Position numbers and translations under genes: made by a program. From positions 1 to 6,229 of the forward strand of contig RPQK01000480.1 in the NCBI GenBank assembly GCA_003819755.1: a stretch of 6,229 bases of DNA. Reading direction: 5' to 3'. This DNA comes from Acidobacteriota bacterium (GTDB lineage: Bacteria; Acidobacteriota; UBA6911; RPQK01). This document shows positions 1 through 5,437 of this stretch, piece after piece. The notes below the pieces were generated by a model. The model saw only the letters and a list, made by a program, of their open reading frames with translations. It had not been told where the DNA came from and ran no database searches. Position 1 is the stretch's first letter; each line of letters starts with the position of its first letter.

Positions 1-90
1 CCGGCCACAATAAAAGCCCCGTTCACCACGGCTGGTTGCACCGACTTCGCCCTGGCCACCGGGCAAAGAAATAAATGGCATTGGGCGCCT

Positions 91-112
91 CGCCTGCGCT
101 CCCAGGGGACGC
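91..112. repeat. Copy of a dispersed GC-rich repeat, downstream of the CHAT gene
   Basis: The stretch cgcctgcgctcccaggggac followed by gc matches positions 4160-4180 with one extra g. It therefore belongs to the same repeat family as the hairpin cluster right of the sigma operon. Read on the minus strand it begins 16 bases after the TAA of the CHAT gene, and it can form only a weak GC stem with the flanking ggcgccc, with no U-tract. I see no transposase or target-site duplication. Its position just outside the operon mirrors the copy at the other end. Confidence 0.6.
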
Positions 113-127
113 CCCCACTCTCGATTC

Positions 128-2662
128 TTATTTTAGCGCTTTGGGGTGGGAGCTTTTTTCAACACCTCCGCGCCGTGCCCGGCGCTGCAAGATCGCGGCG
201 ACTCCAACGAGGGCAAGAGGCACCATTAACAACCCGCCTAGAGTCAACGAATGCACGCGTTCGCTTTCAGGCGTTTCGCACAACCTGACGCCAGGAGGTC
301 CCACGTATGTGATACCCGCCCAGAAATAGGGGTGCCTCCCGGATGTCGAAACTCCGTCCCTCTCCAGACACAACCCGAGGAACCTGCGACGCGCCCTGGT
401 CAGCGCCTGATCCATGGGCGTGCCCTGCCGGCACTGGATGTAAAAGTCGCGAAATATCCGCATTGACAGGTCATCGAGGGCCCAGCGGCTGACAACCAGC
501 GCGGTTGCTCCCCGGCTCAGGTAGAGCTCTGAAAAGCCGAGCCAATACGGCGAGCTCAGTGCATAAGCATTAGCGGCGTGGCACACGCCGAGCGAGACGA
601 GCGCGCAGGATCGTGCGGCAGGAAGCAGGGCGAGGGCGTTTGTCTTCCCTTCGACCGCGTCAAAACCGGAAGCCAGCCAGAATTCCGGGTCCAGCCGGAA
701 ATGAGATGAGATGTGCAGCCATCCCGGTGTGCCGATCAACGCCGAATCGAGTTTGTCGATGACCCGCCCGTGTGGAAAGAGACTCTTGAGCAGAAGAGCT
801 TCCCGTTCCATGGAGGGGAGTTCTGGATTCGTTTTCGGAAAGACCAGCACGGGGGCAGGCAGGCGGTTGACGCTGTTGGGGACGGCCCCGGTTGCGAGTG
901 GCAGGTAACTCACGTGGTAGTCTTCAAGGACGTAGTTCCCGTTCCCATCGACCAGCATTTCAAGAGGCAGATTCTGAAGCTCCTTATGAACGACCACCAC
1001 GAGCGAGTCCGAATCGAAGAAAGGCACGAGGGGCTCAACAAGAAGCCGATAAAGTCGTCGCAGAGACCCGGGATCCGGCATACGGGGCAAGTACGTGCCG
1101 TCCGTGAATAACGCAGAGAGGACGGGTTCCAGGATCTCGTTGACAGTGGCGCCGAGGTTCAAGTCACGGAAGACTCGCCCTTTCGAATTGGTGACCCAGG
1201 CGTACACGTGATCGACGTCGGGCCAAAGTTCAAGAAGAACCGGGGAGGGGCGGCCACCGTGAGCCGGGAACCGAACGGTCGCGGCATGAACCGCCAAATC
1301 GTCCCATTCGGTTCTAAGACGCTTCCCCTCGACTCGCGCCACTTGGGTCAGGAGCCCAAGTCCTTCCTTGCCGTACAACATCGGTGAAATTGACGGGTCG
1401 ACCGCCTCGGCTTTCGCCCGGCGCAGAGCGACCAGGCGGCGAATACCGTCAAGTGCGCGCTCGTTGTCTCGTGACTCAACCAGACATCGGACCCACCCGT
1501 CGAACAGAGGAGACACGACTCGGGAGTACGGAAAGAGCAACTCCGCAGAGTACAAGTTCTCTTCTTCCTTGAAGCCTCGCTGATAAAGCTCGGCCGCTTC
1601 CTCAAAGCGCCGTTCCGACTCGAGCAACCGGCCAAGGGCCACAATCGAACGTCGTTTGTGGTATCGCAGTTGGTGAGTGGTGCTGAGCTCGATCGCCTGG
1701 CGCGTCGCTTCCAGAGCTCTTGGGGAGTCGCGGCCGGAATATAATTCGGCCAGCAACAGGGCCTTTTCGATCTGGAGGGAAATCGCTTCAGGGTTGAATG
1801 CGAGAAGGCGTTGCTCAGAGTTGTCCAGGCCCTCGACCTGAGATTCGATCAGAAGAAACTCGTCCGGGGACGCGCGACTGAAGGCGCGTGCCTTTTCCAG
1901 ATGGGCTTTGGCTTCGTCGGGGCGCTTCAGCTGCAACAGCAGGGAGGCGTAGTTGGCGTGAAGGTAGTAGCGAATGGAATCATCCTGGACCGAGTCCTCA
2001 AATTCCAGCGCCTTTTCATAGAACAGGCGGGACTGGTCCCACAAGTGCAACTCGTCATGGAGTGCTGCCAGGTTATTCCACGCCCCGACCAGGCCGTCCG
2101 CATAGGCAAGTCTCCTCCAGCAGTCCGAGGCGCGACTGAAAGCGTGGGTGCTTTCCGAAAGCCGGTCGAGGAACCACAGGCAAAAGCCGGCGCTCTCATC
2201 CAGGAGGGCGGCTAGATAAAGGCTGTCGGCCGCCTCATGCGACGCTTGTTCAAGCACCTGAAGAGCCTGCACGTACCTCTCTTGCTCGCTCAAGATCTCG
2301 GCAATGTAGTAAAGGCAAAAGCCGGCCTCGCTGGCAGCACCGTCCTCGAGGAATAGCCGGTAGGAGTGGGAGAAGAGGTCGACAGCCGACTGATAATCCT
2401 GGGAAAACCAGGCCTTCTTGCCGGCAGCGTCCAGCTTCAGGCCCTCGGTTCTTTTTGGGGTCCGCAGCTTCAGAGAATCAAAAGAGTGATCGCCCGTCTT
2501 CTCGACGTAATTTTCTATTTGCGCAGAGACGTTCCGCCCGGCGAGGTAGTCGTCTCTGAGTTGGTGATGCAGATCGAGCGGCGAGAAACGAGCGCCATCT
2601 GCGAGGAGTAGTGAAAACCAGGGGACCAAAAGCCCAGCGAGGAGCTTCTTTGACATGATCAT
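128..2662 (-). CDS. Exported TPR-CHAT (caspase-like) protease, C-terminally membrane anchored
   Basis: This 844-residue protein combines a TPR array with a C-terminal CHAT domain, the clan CD cysteine-peptidase fold related to caspases and separase. Residues 3-23 form a signal peptide (MSKK, then a hydrophobic core, then ADGA). About seven TPR-like helical hairpins span residues 74-416. The CHAT domain runs from about 455 to 790: it has LPLEMLVDGNGNYVLED (565-581), the His motif LHISSHF with likely catalytic His654, the Cys motif LVSLGVCHAA with Cys694, RWALDD (726-731), and HPYFWAGITYVG near the end. A hydrophobic helix (806-825) followed by a basic tail anchors it, so the TPR and CHAT parts should face the periplasm. 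It is the last gene of the sigma operon. ATG codons at 2662 and 2656 are both possible; neither has a good Shine-Dalgarno, and a leader ORF ends on the first. Its substrate cannot be read from sequence; the peptidase call is from fold motifs. Confidence 0.9.
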   Translation of the reverse strand: MIMSKKLLAGLLVPWFSLLLADGARFSPLDLHHQLRDDYLAGRNVSAQIENYVEKTGDHSFDSLKLRTPKRTEGLKLDAAGKKAWFSQDYQSAVDLFSHSYRLFLEDGAASEAGFCLYYIAEILSEQERYVQALQVLEQASHEAADSLYLAALLDESAGFCLWFLDRLSESTHAFSRASDCWRRLAYADGLVGAWNNLAALHDELHLWDQSRLFYEKALEFEDSVQDDSIRYYLHANYASLLLQLKRPDEAKAHLEKARAFSRASPDEFLLIESQVEGLDNSEQRLLAFNPEAISLQIEKALLLAELYSGRDSPRALEATRQAIELSTTHQLRYHKRRSIVALGRLLESERRFEEAAELYQRGFKEEENLYSAELLFPYSRVVSPLFDGWVRCLVESRDNERALDGIRRLVALRRAKAEAVDPSISPMLYGKEGLGLLTQVARVEGKRLRTEWDDLAVHAATVRFPAHGGRPSPVLLELWPDVDHVYAWVTNSKGRVFRDLNLGATVNEILEPVLSALFTDGTYLPRMPDPGSLRRLYRLLVEPLVPFFDSDSLVVVVHKELQNLPLEMLVDGNGNYVLEDYHVSYLPLATGAVPNSVNRLPAPVLVFPKTNPELPSMEREALLLKSLFPHGRVIDKLDSALIGTPGWLHISSHFRLDPEFWLASGFDAVEGKTNALALLPAARSCALVSLGVCHAANAYALSSPYWLGFSELYLSRGATALVVSRWALDDLSMRIFRDFYIQCRQGTPMDQALTRARRRFLGLCLERDGVSTSGRHPYFWAGITYVGPPGVRLCETPESERVHSLTLGGLLMVPLALVGVAAILQRRARRGGVEKSSHPKALK

Positions 2663-2688
2663 CGGAGCGGGACGGAAGGCGAATCCAT
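2659..2688 (-). CDS. Possible nine-codon leader ORF coupled to the CHAT gene
   Basis: An ATG at 2688-2686 opens a short frame (MDSPSVPLR) that ends in TGA at 2661-2659, overlapping the CHAT ATG at 2662-2660 as ATGA. The start codon lies in the loop of the 18-bp inverted repeat and the frame is translated through its 3' arm. The only purine-rich candidate for a ribosome site, GGAAGG, ends 11 bases upstream inside the 5' arm of the stem. Such a leader would explain how the CHAT gene is translated without its own Shine-Dalgarno. The frame is very short and could be chance. Confidence 0.25.
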   Translation of the reverse strand: MDSPSVPLR

Positions 2689-2713
2689 TCGTGCGTTCGC
2701 CTTCCGTCCCGCT
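2666..2713 (-). repeat. Perfect 18-bp inverted repeat between anti-sigma and CHAT genes
   Basis: The arms 2666-2683 (agcgggacggaaggcgaa) and 2696-2713 are exact reverse complements with a 12-base loop. In the operon transcript the hairpin starts one base after the anti-sigma stop codon and ends three bases before the CHAT ATG at 2662. No U-run follows, so it is not an ordinary intrinsic terminator. Likely roles are translational gating of the CHAT gene, RNA processing or stability, or a REP-like dispersed element that landed between the genes. Confidence 0.85.
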
Positions 2714-2714
2714 G

Positions 2715-3395
2715 CTACTCCAGTTTTTCCAGGAGATCCTCCGCTTTCCTCCTGTATTCGTTCTCGCCTTTGGCCAGTTCGCGCAAAAGTGCTCGGGCTT
2801 GTTCTCTCTGGCCGATTTTCAGGTACGCAGAGGCCCGATACCACTTGGAAGGTGCGATCCACCTGGCGTCAAGTTGTGCCGCTTTCTGCAAGTTAAGCAG
2901 CGCCTGGTCGGGTTCGCCCGTCAGATATTGAGAAACGCCCAGGTAGAAGTGAGTGTCGGCATCTGGCGGCAGCAGTTTGAGAAGAGCGGCGCTTCGTCTG
3001 AAATCTCCTCTCCGGTATGCCTCGTGCGCTTCCCGGCGAACCTGCTCGAGCGCGCTGACCTCGACTCCTCCGCGGGTTACGAGGGGAAAGGCAGCCGCGT
3101 ATTTTTCGCTCGTTGCCAGCTGGTCGATGCTGGTCGGCCTCATCTCCAGATAGAGCAACGGGGCGATGAGGGCCACGAGGATGCCTGCGGCAATGAGCCA
3201 CAATTTTTGATTGAATTGCCGCCGCTTCTTTTCCAGCGTTTCGGCTGGGTAGGAGGCCGCGATCGCGGCCATTACCTGCACTCGTTCCCGGCAGTCGGGG
3301 CACGACTCCACATGCCTCAGGAGTTCCTCGGTCCCGGGTGCGTCCAGCTCTCCTTTAATAAATTCGATGAGAGGCACTTCCTGGCAGTTGGTCAT
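2715..3395 (-). CDS. Zinc-finger anti-sigma factor with membrane helix and periplasmic TPR domain
   Basis: This 226-residue protein is a predicted anti-sigma factor for the ECF sigma encoded just upstream. The N-terminal part (1-45) carries the ZAS signature HVESCPDC, with His28, Cys32 and Cys35, plus Cys4 as a possible further ligand; this domain binds and occludes the sigma factor in the cytoplasm. One strongly hydrophobic helix at about 65-84 follows a basic stretch (KKRRQFNQK), placing the rest outside the membrane. Residues 118-210 form about three TPR-like hairpins (EAYRRGDFRRSAALL, YLGVSQYLTGEPDQALLNL, AYLKIGQREQARALL), probably a sensor or docking surface. Its ATG overlaps the sigma stop codon as ATGA and is preceded by a perfect AGGAGGT six bases away, so the two should be made in balance. 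No sigma interaction is proven by sequence alone; the ZAS motif and gene order make it likely. Confidence 0.9.
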   Translation of the reverse strand: MTNCQEVPLIEFIKGELDAPGTEELLRHVESCPDCRERVQVMAAIAASYPAETLEKKRRQFNQKLWLIAAGILVALIAPLLYLEMRPTSIDQLATSEKYAAAFPLVTRGGVEVSALEQVRREAHEAYRRGDFRRSAALLKLLPPDADTHFYLGVSQYLTGEPDQALLNLQKAAQLDARWIAPSKWYRASAYLKIGQREQARALLRELAKGENEYRRKAEDLLEKLE

Positions 3396-3949
3396 TTTGG
3401 CACCTCCTCGTCCTTGGACAGGAGTTTGCGGACCCGCATGTGCTTGCGGATCTGATCGACAGCCGATATGAACCGGCTCCTGAGGGTTGTGTATGGAATT
3501 CCAGTCTCCCGGCAGATGTCTTTGAATCTATCGGTTCGTCCCAAAACCAGTTCAATCGCGTGTCGCCGCTCGGGACTCAATCGGCTCACAGCCGTCGCCA
3601 GTTCCCGAGCCACGGCCGACTCGACCCGCTCGTGTTCGCCCTCCATCATCAAAAGCAGGGGTGTACGCTCGTCTGCCTCGCTCTGCTGCTTTTGCAGCGC
3701 CTGGACCATAGCCCAATTCCGCCGGCATCGCCGGTACTGGTTAATGGCGGTGTTAATGACCGCCTTGCGCGCGTAGTTGTACGCTTCCTGCTCGTCTTCC
3801 AACTCCGGCGCCGTGATCATGACCTGGGTGTAAGCGTCTTGAAGAACGTCGTCGACGAGGGAATGGTCCAGGAGGATTGTCTTAACGATCCCTTCAAGAA
3901 TGCCTTTGTTACGTTCCCAAACATCTGCAAGCGACCAGTCAGCCTGCAT
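3392..3949 (-). CDS. ECF-family RNA polymerase sigma factor
   Basis: This is a group 4 (extracytoplasmic function) sigma factor of 185 residues from the ATG at 3949. Region 2 spans about residues 6-78, with the DDVLQDAY core typical of region 2.2 and the basic YNYARKAVINTAINQYRRCRR-type stretch of regions 2.3/2.4 that contacts the -10 element. Region 4 spans about 113-172 with LSPERRHAIEL and the helix-turn-helix ending in TLRSRFISAVDQIRKHM, which reads the -35 element. The frame is open up to an ATG at 4051, which would add 34 residues unlike sigma factors. I prefer 3949 because it has AAAGGA nine bases upstream, gives the normal ECF length, and lies 41 bases below the predicted transcription start of a strong promoter located inside the longer frame. 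Its stop codon overlaps the anti-sigma start. The target regulon is not visible. Confidence 0.92.
   Translation of the reverse strand: MQADWSLADVWERNKGILEGIVKTILLDHSLVDDVLQDAYTQVMITAPELEDEQEAYNYARKAVINTAINQYRRCRRNWAMVQALQKQQSEADERTPLLLMMEGEHERVESAVARELATAVSRLSPERRHAIELVLGRTDRFKDICRETGIPYTTLRSRFISAVDQIRKHMRVRKLLSKDEEVPK
3402..3408 (-). promoter_or_regulatory. Shine-Dalgarno of the anti-sigma gene
   Basis: On the minus strand this reads AGGAGGT, six bases before the ATG at 3395. It lies inside the last codons of the sigma gene, so the anti-sigma has both a strong own ribosome site and a four-base overlap with the upstream stop. Confidence 0.85.
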
Positions 3950-3958
3950 CCAGATGTG

Positions 3959-3964
3959 TCCTTT
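3959..3964 (-). promoter_or_regulatory. Shine-Dalgarno that supports the sigma start at 3949
   Basis: On the minus strand this reads AAAGGA, nine bases before the ATG at 3949. Together with the promoter immediately upstream it decides in favour of the shorter sigma factor. The competing ATG at 4051 also has a purine-rich GTGAGGGG six bases upstream, so this evidence alone would not settle the start. Confidence 0.65.
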
Positions 3965-3996
3965 CGAGTGGAACGGGAACTGCTGAACTCCGGCGA

Positions 3997-4026
3997 AGTA
4001 TAGAGTTGGCCAAAATGGAGTGTCAA
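3997..4026 (-). promoter_or_regulatory. Sigma70-type promoter of the sigma/anti-sigma/CHAT operon
   Basis: On the minus strand a perfect -35 hexamer TTGACA (4026-4021) is followed by an 18-bp spacer and a -10 hexamer TATACT (4002-3997), five of six bases matching TATAAT. Transcription would start near 3990 and give a leader of about 41 bases with AAAGGA before the ATG at 3949. This is a housekeeping-type promoter. I found no convincing ECF-type (GGAAC/CGTT-like) element for autoregulation nearby. Confidence 0.75.
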
Positions 4027-4114
4027 TTGCTTTTGCACCTGAGGCCGTCATTTATATCCCCTCACTATAAATAACGCTCGAGTGCAAAAATCTACGAAAC
4101 TATTTTTTTTCCGA

Positions 4115-4180
4115 GGAGCGCAGGCGTCCCTGGGAGTGCAGGCAAGACGCTAGGCGAGACGCCTGCGCTCCCAGGGACGC
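4115..4180. repeat. Overlapping GC-rich inverted repeats (dispersed hairpin element)
   Basis: Two pairings compete. The arms 4115-4128 (ggagcgcaggcgtc) and 4158-4171 are perfect 14-base reverse complements. The arms 4124-4143 and 4161-4180 pair over 20 bases with one mismatch. The sequence is thus an alternating set of inverted and direct copies of one unit, which recurs at 91-112. Eight T residues stand at 4103-4110 on the plus strand, but on the minus strand, where both flanking genes are read, they are an A-tract, so this is not a terminator for the upstream gene. Confidence 0.8.
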
Positions 4181-4190
4181 GCCGCGTCCC
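4174..4190 (-). repeat. Short GC-rich hairpin just after the barrel-protein gene
   Basis: The sequence gggacgcgccgcgtccc is an inverted repeat that in the minus-strand transcript forms a seven-base GC stem with a GGC loop. It starts seven bases after the stop codon of the outer-membrane protein gene and overlaps the larger repeat. It may stop or protect the 3' end of that transcript, but no U-run follows it. Confidence 0.55.
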
Positions 4191-4197
4191 AAGCAAT

Positions 4198-4785
4198 CTA
4201 GAAACCGACCACCAGGCCGGTCGAAAGGCGGGCGCCGCTGTTTCCGTCACGCCCTGGGTTGTGGTACTTGATCTCGGAAACCCAGCTTATGCGGTGGAGA
4301 ACGCCCTGGCGCAGCCCTGCCCCGACGGTCCACATTCCTTTCCGATCGTGGTCCGGACCGTCGGGAATAAAGTCGGGAACCCCGTCAGGGTTGAGAATGC
4401 GGCGGTTATTCCAGAAGGCCCCACCGCCCCCCTGGAGGCACACACTTGTTCTATCCCTCAGTTTTAGGTAAAACTGTAAGGTAAGATCTACGTACTGCCT
4501 GTTTCGTGCACTTTCCCCCAGGAGGTGAGAGTTTCTTGTGAACGTGTAGTCGTTGCGTGGGATATAAGCCCAGTCGCCTGCTATGGCCCACCGCTTTCCC
4601 GAAGTTGGCCACAGCAAGGCCCAGACGCCGAAACCGAAGTTTTTCTCGGTTCCAAGAGGGCTTTCGGCGGCGATCAGGCTGAAGTCTCCATGAACGCCCC
4701 CCTCAAGTATTTGCGCTCGAGCGTGAACAGAGTGTATGAGGCAAAGAACCCACAGCAACATGAAGCTGAGCGAGGTTTTTAACAC
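4198..4785 (-). CDS. Small predicted outer-membrane beta-barrel protein
   Basis: From the GTG at 4785 this is a 195-residue protein. It opens with a signal peptide (MLKTS, a hydrophobic core LSFMLLWVLCLIHSV, then HARA before Q25). The mature part of about 171 residues is rich in alternating hydrophobic and polar stretches and Gly/aromatic residues, such as KNFGFGVWALLWP, RQYVDLTLQFYLKL, TSVCLQGGGGAFW and GMWTVGAGLRQGV. It ends in STGLVVGF, with the terminal Phe typical of proteins inserted by the BAM machinery. Size and pattern fit an eight-stranded OmpA/OmpX-like barrel, but I do not recognise the family and its function is unknown. The frame also allows a GTG at 4863, which would put 26 non-signal-like residues before the signal peptide, so I reject it. 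It is divergent from coaD. Confidence 0.75.
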   Translation of the reverse strand: MLKTSLSFMLLWVLCLIHSVHARAQILEGGVHGDFSLIAAESPLGTEKNFGFGVWALLWPTSGKRWAIAGDWAYIPRNDYTFTRNSHLLGESARNRQYVDLTLQFYLKLRDRTSVCLQGGGGAFWNNRRILNPDGVPDFIPDGPDHDRKGMWTVGAGLRQGVLHRISWVSEIKYHNPGRDGNSGARLSTGLVVGF

Positions 4786-4791
4786 GAGTTC

Positions 4792-4797
4792 ATTGTA
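4792..4797 (-). promoter_or_regulatory. Possible -10 element for the barrel-protein gene
   Basis: On the minus strand this reads TACAAT, with six bases between it and the GTG at 4785. If used, the transcript would be leaderless or nearly so, which fits the lack of a Shine-Dalgarno before that GTG. There is no good -35 hexamer at 16-18 bases, only TTCGAT at 19, so the call is weak. Confidence 0.3.
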
Positions 4798-4841
4798 GCA
4801 ATTAGCGAATTCCGAGATCGAATCGGAGGGTCCCTTTTTCG

Positions 4842-4871
4842 TTGCTTTTTCGGGCGCCAGCACGTTACATT
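4842..4871 (+). promoter_or_regulatory. Possible promoter for coaD
   Basis: TTGCTT (4842-4847) and TACATT (4866-4871) are spaced by 18 bases and resemble -35 and -10 hexamers. Transcription would start near 4878, only a few bases before the coaD ATG at 4884, giving a very short leader. This is consistent with the absence of a Shine-Dalgarno before that ATG. Confidence 0.35.
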
Positions 4872-4883
4872 ACCCGCGCCTCT

Positions 4884-5393
4884 ATGGACCGAGAGATCAT
4901 CGCGATATATCCCGGGTCATTCGACCCTGTGACCAATGGTCACTTGGATATAATCGAACGGGGAAGCGGCATTTTTGACCGGGTCATCGTTGCCGTCCTT
5001 GTGAATATCGCGAAGGATCCCCTGTTTACTCTCGAGGAACGGCTGGAAATGCTCCGTGACGCGACCGCACGCTGGCCGAATGTGGTCATAGACACATTCG
5101 ACGGACTGCTGGTGAGTTATGCTGCTGAGCGTCACGCACGGGTAATCCTGCGAGGCATCCGAGCGGTAACTGACTTCGAGTACGAGTTTCAGATGGCGCT
5201 GATGAACCGGCGCATGTCGCCAGGCATTGAGACAGTCTTCATGGTGCCATCGGAAGCTTACTCGTATCTCAGTTCCAGCCTGGTTAAAGAGGTTTCGGCG
5301 TTGGGTGGATCGGTGACAGGGCTGGTTCCCACCGACGTGGAGCGCCACCTCAAAATCAGGATTCAACGAAAGGAATCGGGTAGAGAAGTGTAG
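4884..5393 (+). CDS. coaD: Phosphopantetheine adenylyltransferase (CoaD)
   Basis: CoaD transfers AMP from ATP to 4'-phosphopantetheine to make dephospho-CoA, the penultimate step of coenzyme A synthesis, in the cytoplasm. The 169-residue protein has the nucleotidyltransferase signature YPGSFDPVTNGH with the TxGH motif at 17-20 (His20 binds the ATP phosphates), Lys44 matching Lys42 of the E. coli enzyme, RGIRAVTDFEYEFQMALMNR (90-109), and the C-terminal SSSLVKE motif (130-136). Length is close to the usual 160-165. I start at the ATG at 4884; an in-frame TTG at 4842 would add 14 residues before the first beta-strand and is unlikely. A 44-bp gap separates it from the M23-type gene downstream, so both are probably in one transcript. 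Nothing in the sequence suggests it is defective. Confidence 0.97.
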   Translation: MDREIIAIYPGSFDPVTNGHLDIIERGSGIFDRVIVAVLVNIAKDPLFTLEERLEMLRDATARWPNVVIDTFDGLLVSYAAERHARVILRGIRAVTDFEYEFQMALMNRRMSPGIETVFMVPSEAYSYLSSSLVKEVSALGGSVTGLVPTDVERHLKIRIQRKESGREV

Positions 5394-5421
5394 AGTCAGT
5401 AGAGTTTTTGCTCATGGCGTG

Positions 5422-5428
5422 AAAGGAG
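5422..5428 (+). promoter_or_regulatory. Shine-Dalgarno of the M23-type peptidase gene
   Basis: AAAGGAG lies nine bases before the ATG at 5438 and fixes that start. No terminator or promoter is visible in the 44-bp gap after coaD. Confidence 0.75.
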
Positions 5429-5437
5429 TGCTGCTTC

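Noticed and set aside
1..81. Possible minus-strand gene starting at 81 and running off the left edge
   Set aside because: Only 27 codons are visible, with a weak ribosome site and no recognisable motif, and other frames are also open. The stretch holds nothing I can support beyond the repeat at 91-112.
128..250. PEP-CTERM-like sorting signal at the end of the CHAT protein
   Set aside because: There is a terminal helix and basic tail but no PEP motif, and the tail after the helix is too long (about 19 residues), so a plain membrane anchor is simpler.
2655..3455. Long plus-strand open frame (266 codons) opposite the anti-sigma gene
   Set aside because: It is antisense to a well-supported ZAS-TPR protein and shows no domain, ribosome site or coherent composition.
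3440..4003. Plus-strand open frame of 187 codons opposite the sigma factor
   Set aside because: It is the antisense shadow of a clear ECF sigma factor and has no recognisable motif.
4115..4180. CRISPR-like or tandem repeat array
   Set aside because: The unit occurs in inverted and overlapping copies without regular spacers, and no cas gene is present.
4103..4190. Intrinsic terminator made of the GC hairpins and the T-run
   Set aside because: The T-run precedes the hairpins on the plus strand and is an A-run on the minus strand, where the upstream gene is transcribed, so the order is wrong for a terminator.
4842..4883. TTG-initiated N-terminal extension of coaD
   Set aside because: It would add 14 residues before the conserved first strand and lies over the likely promoter; CoaD length fits the ATG at 4884.
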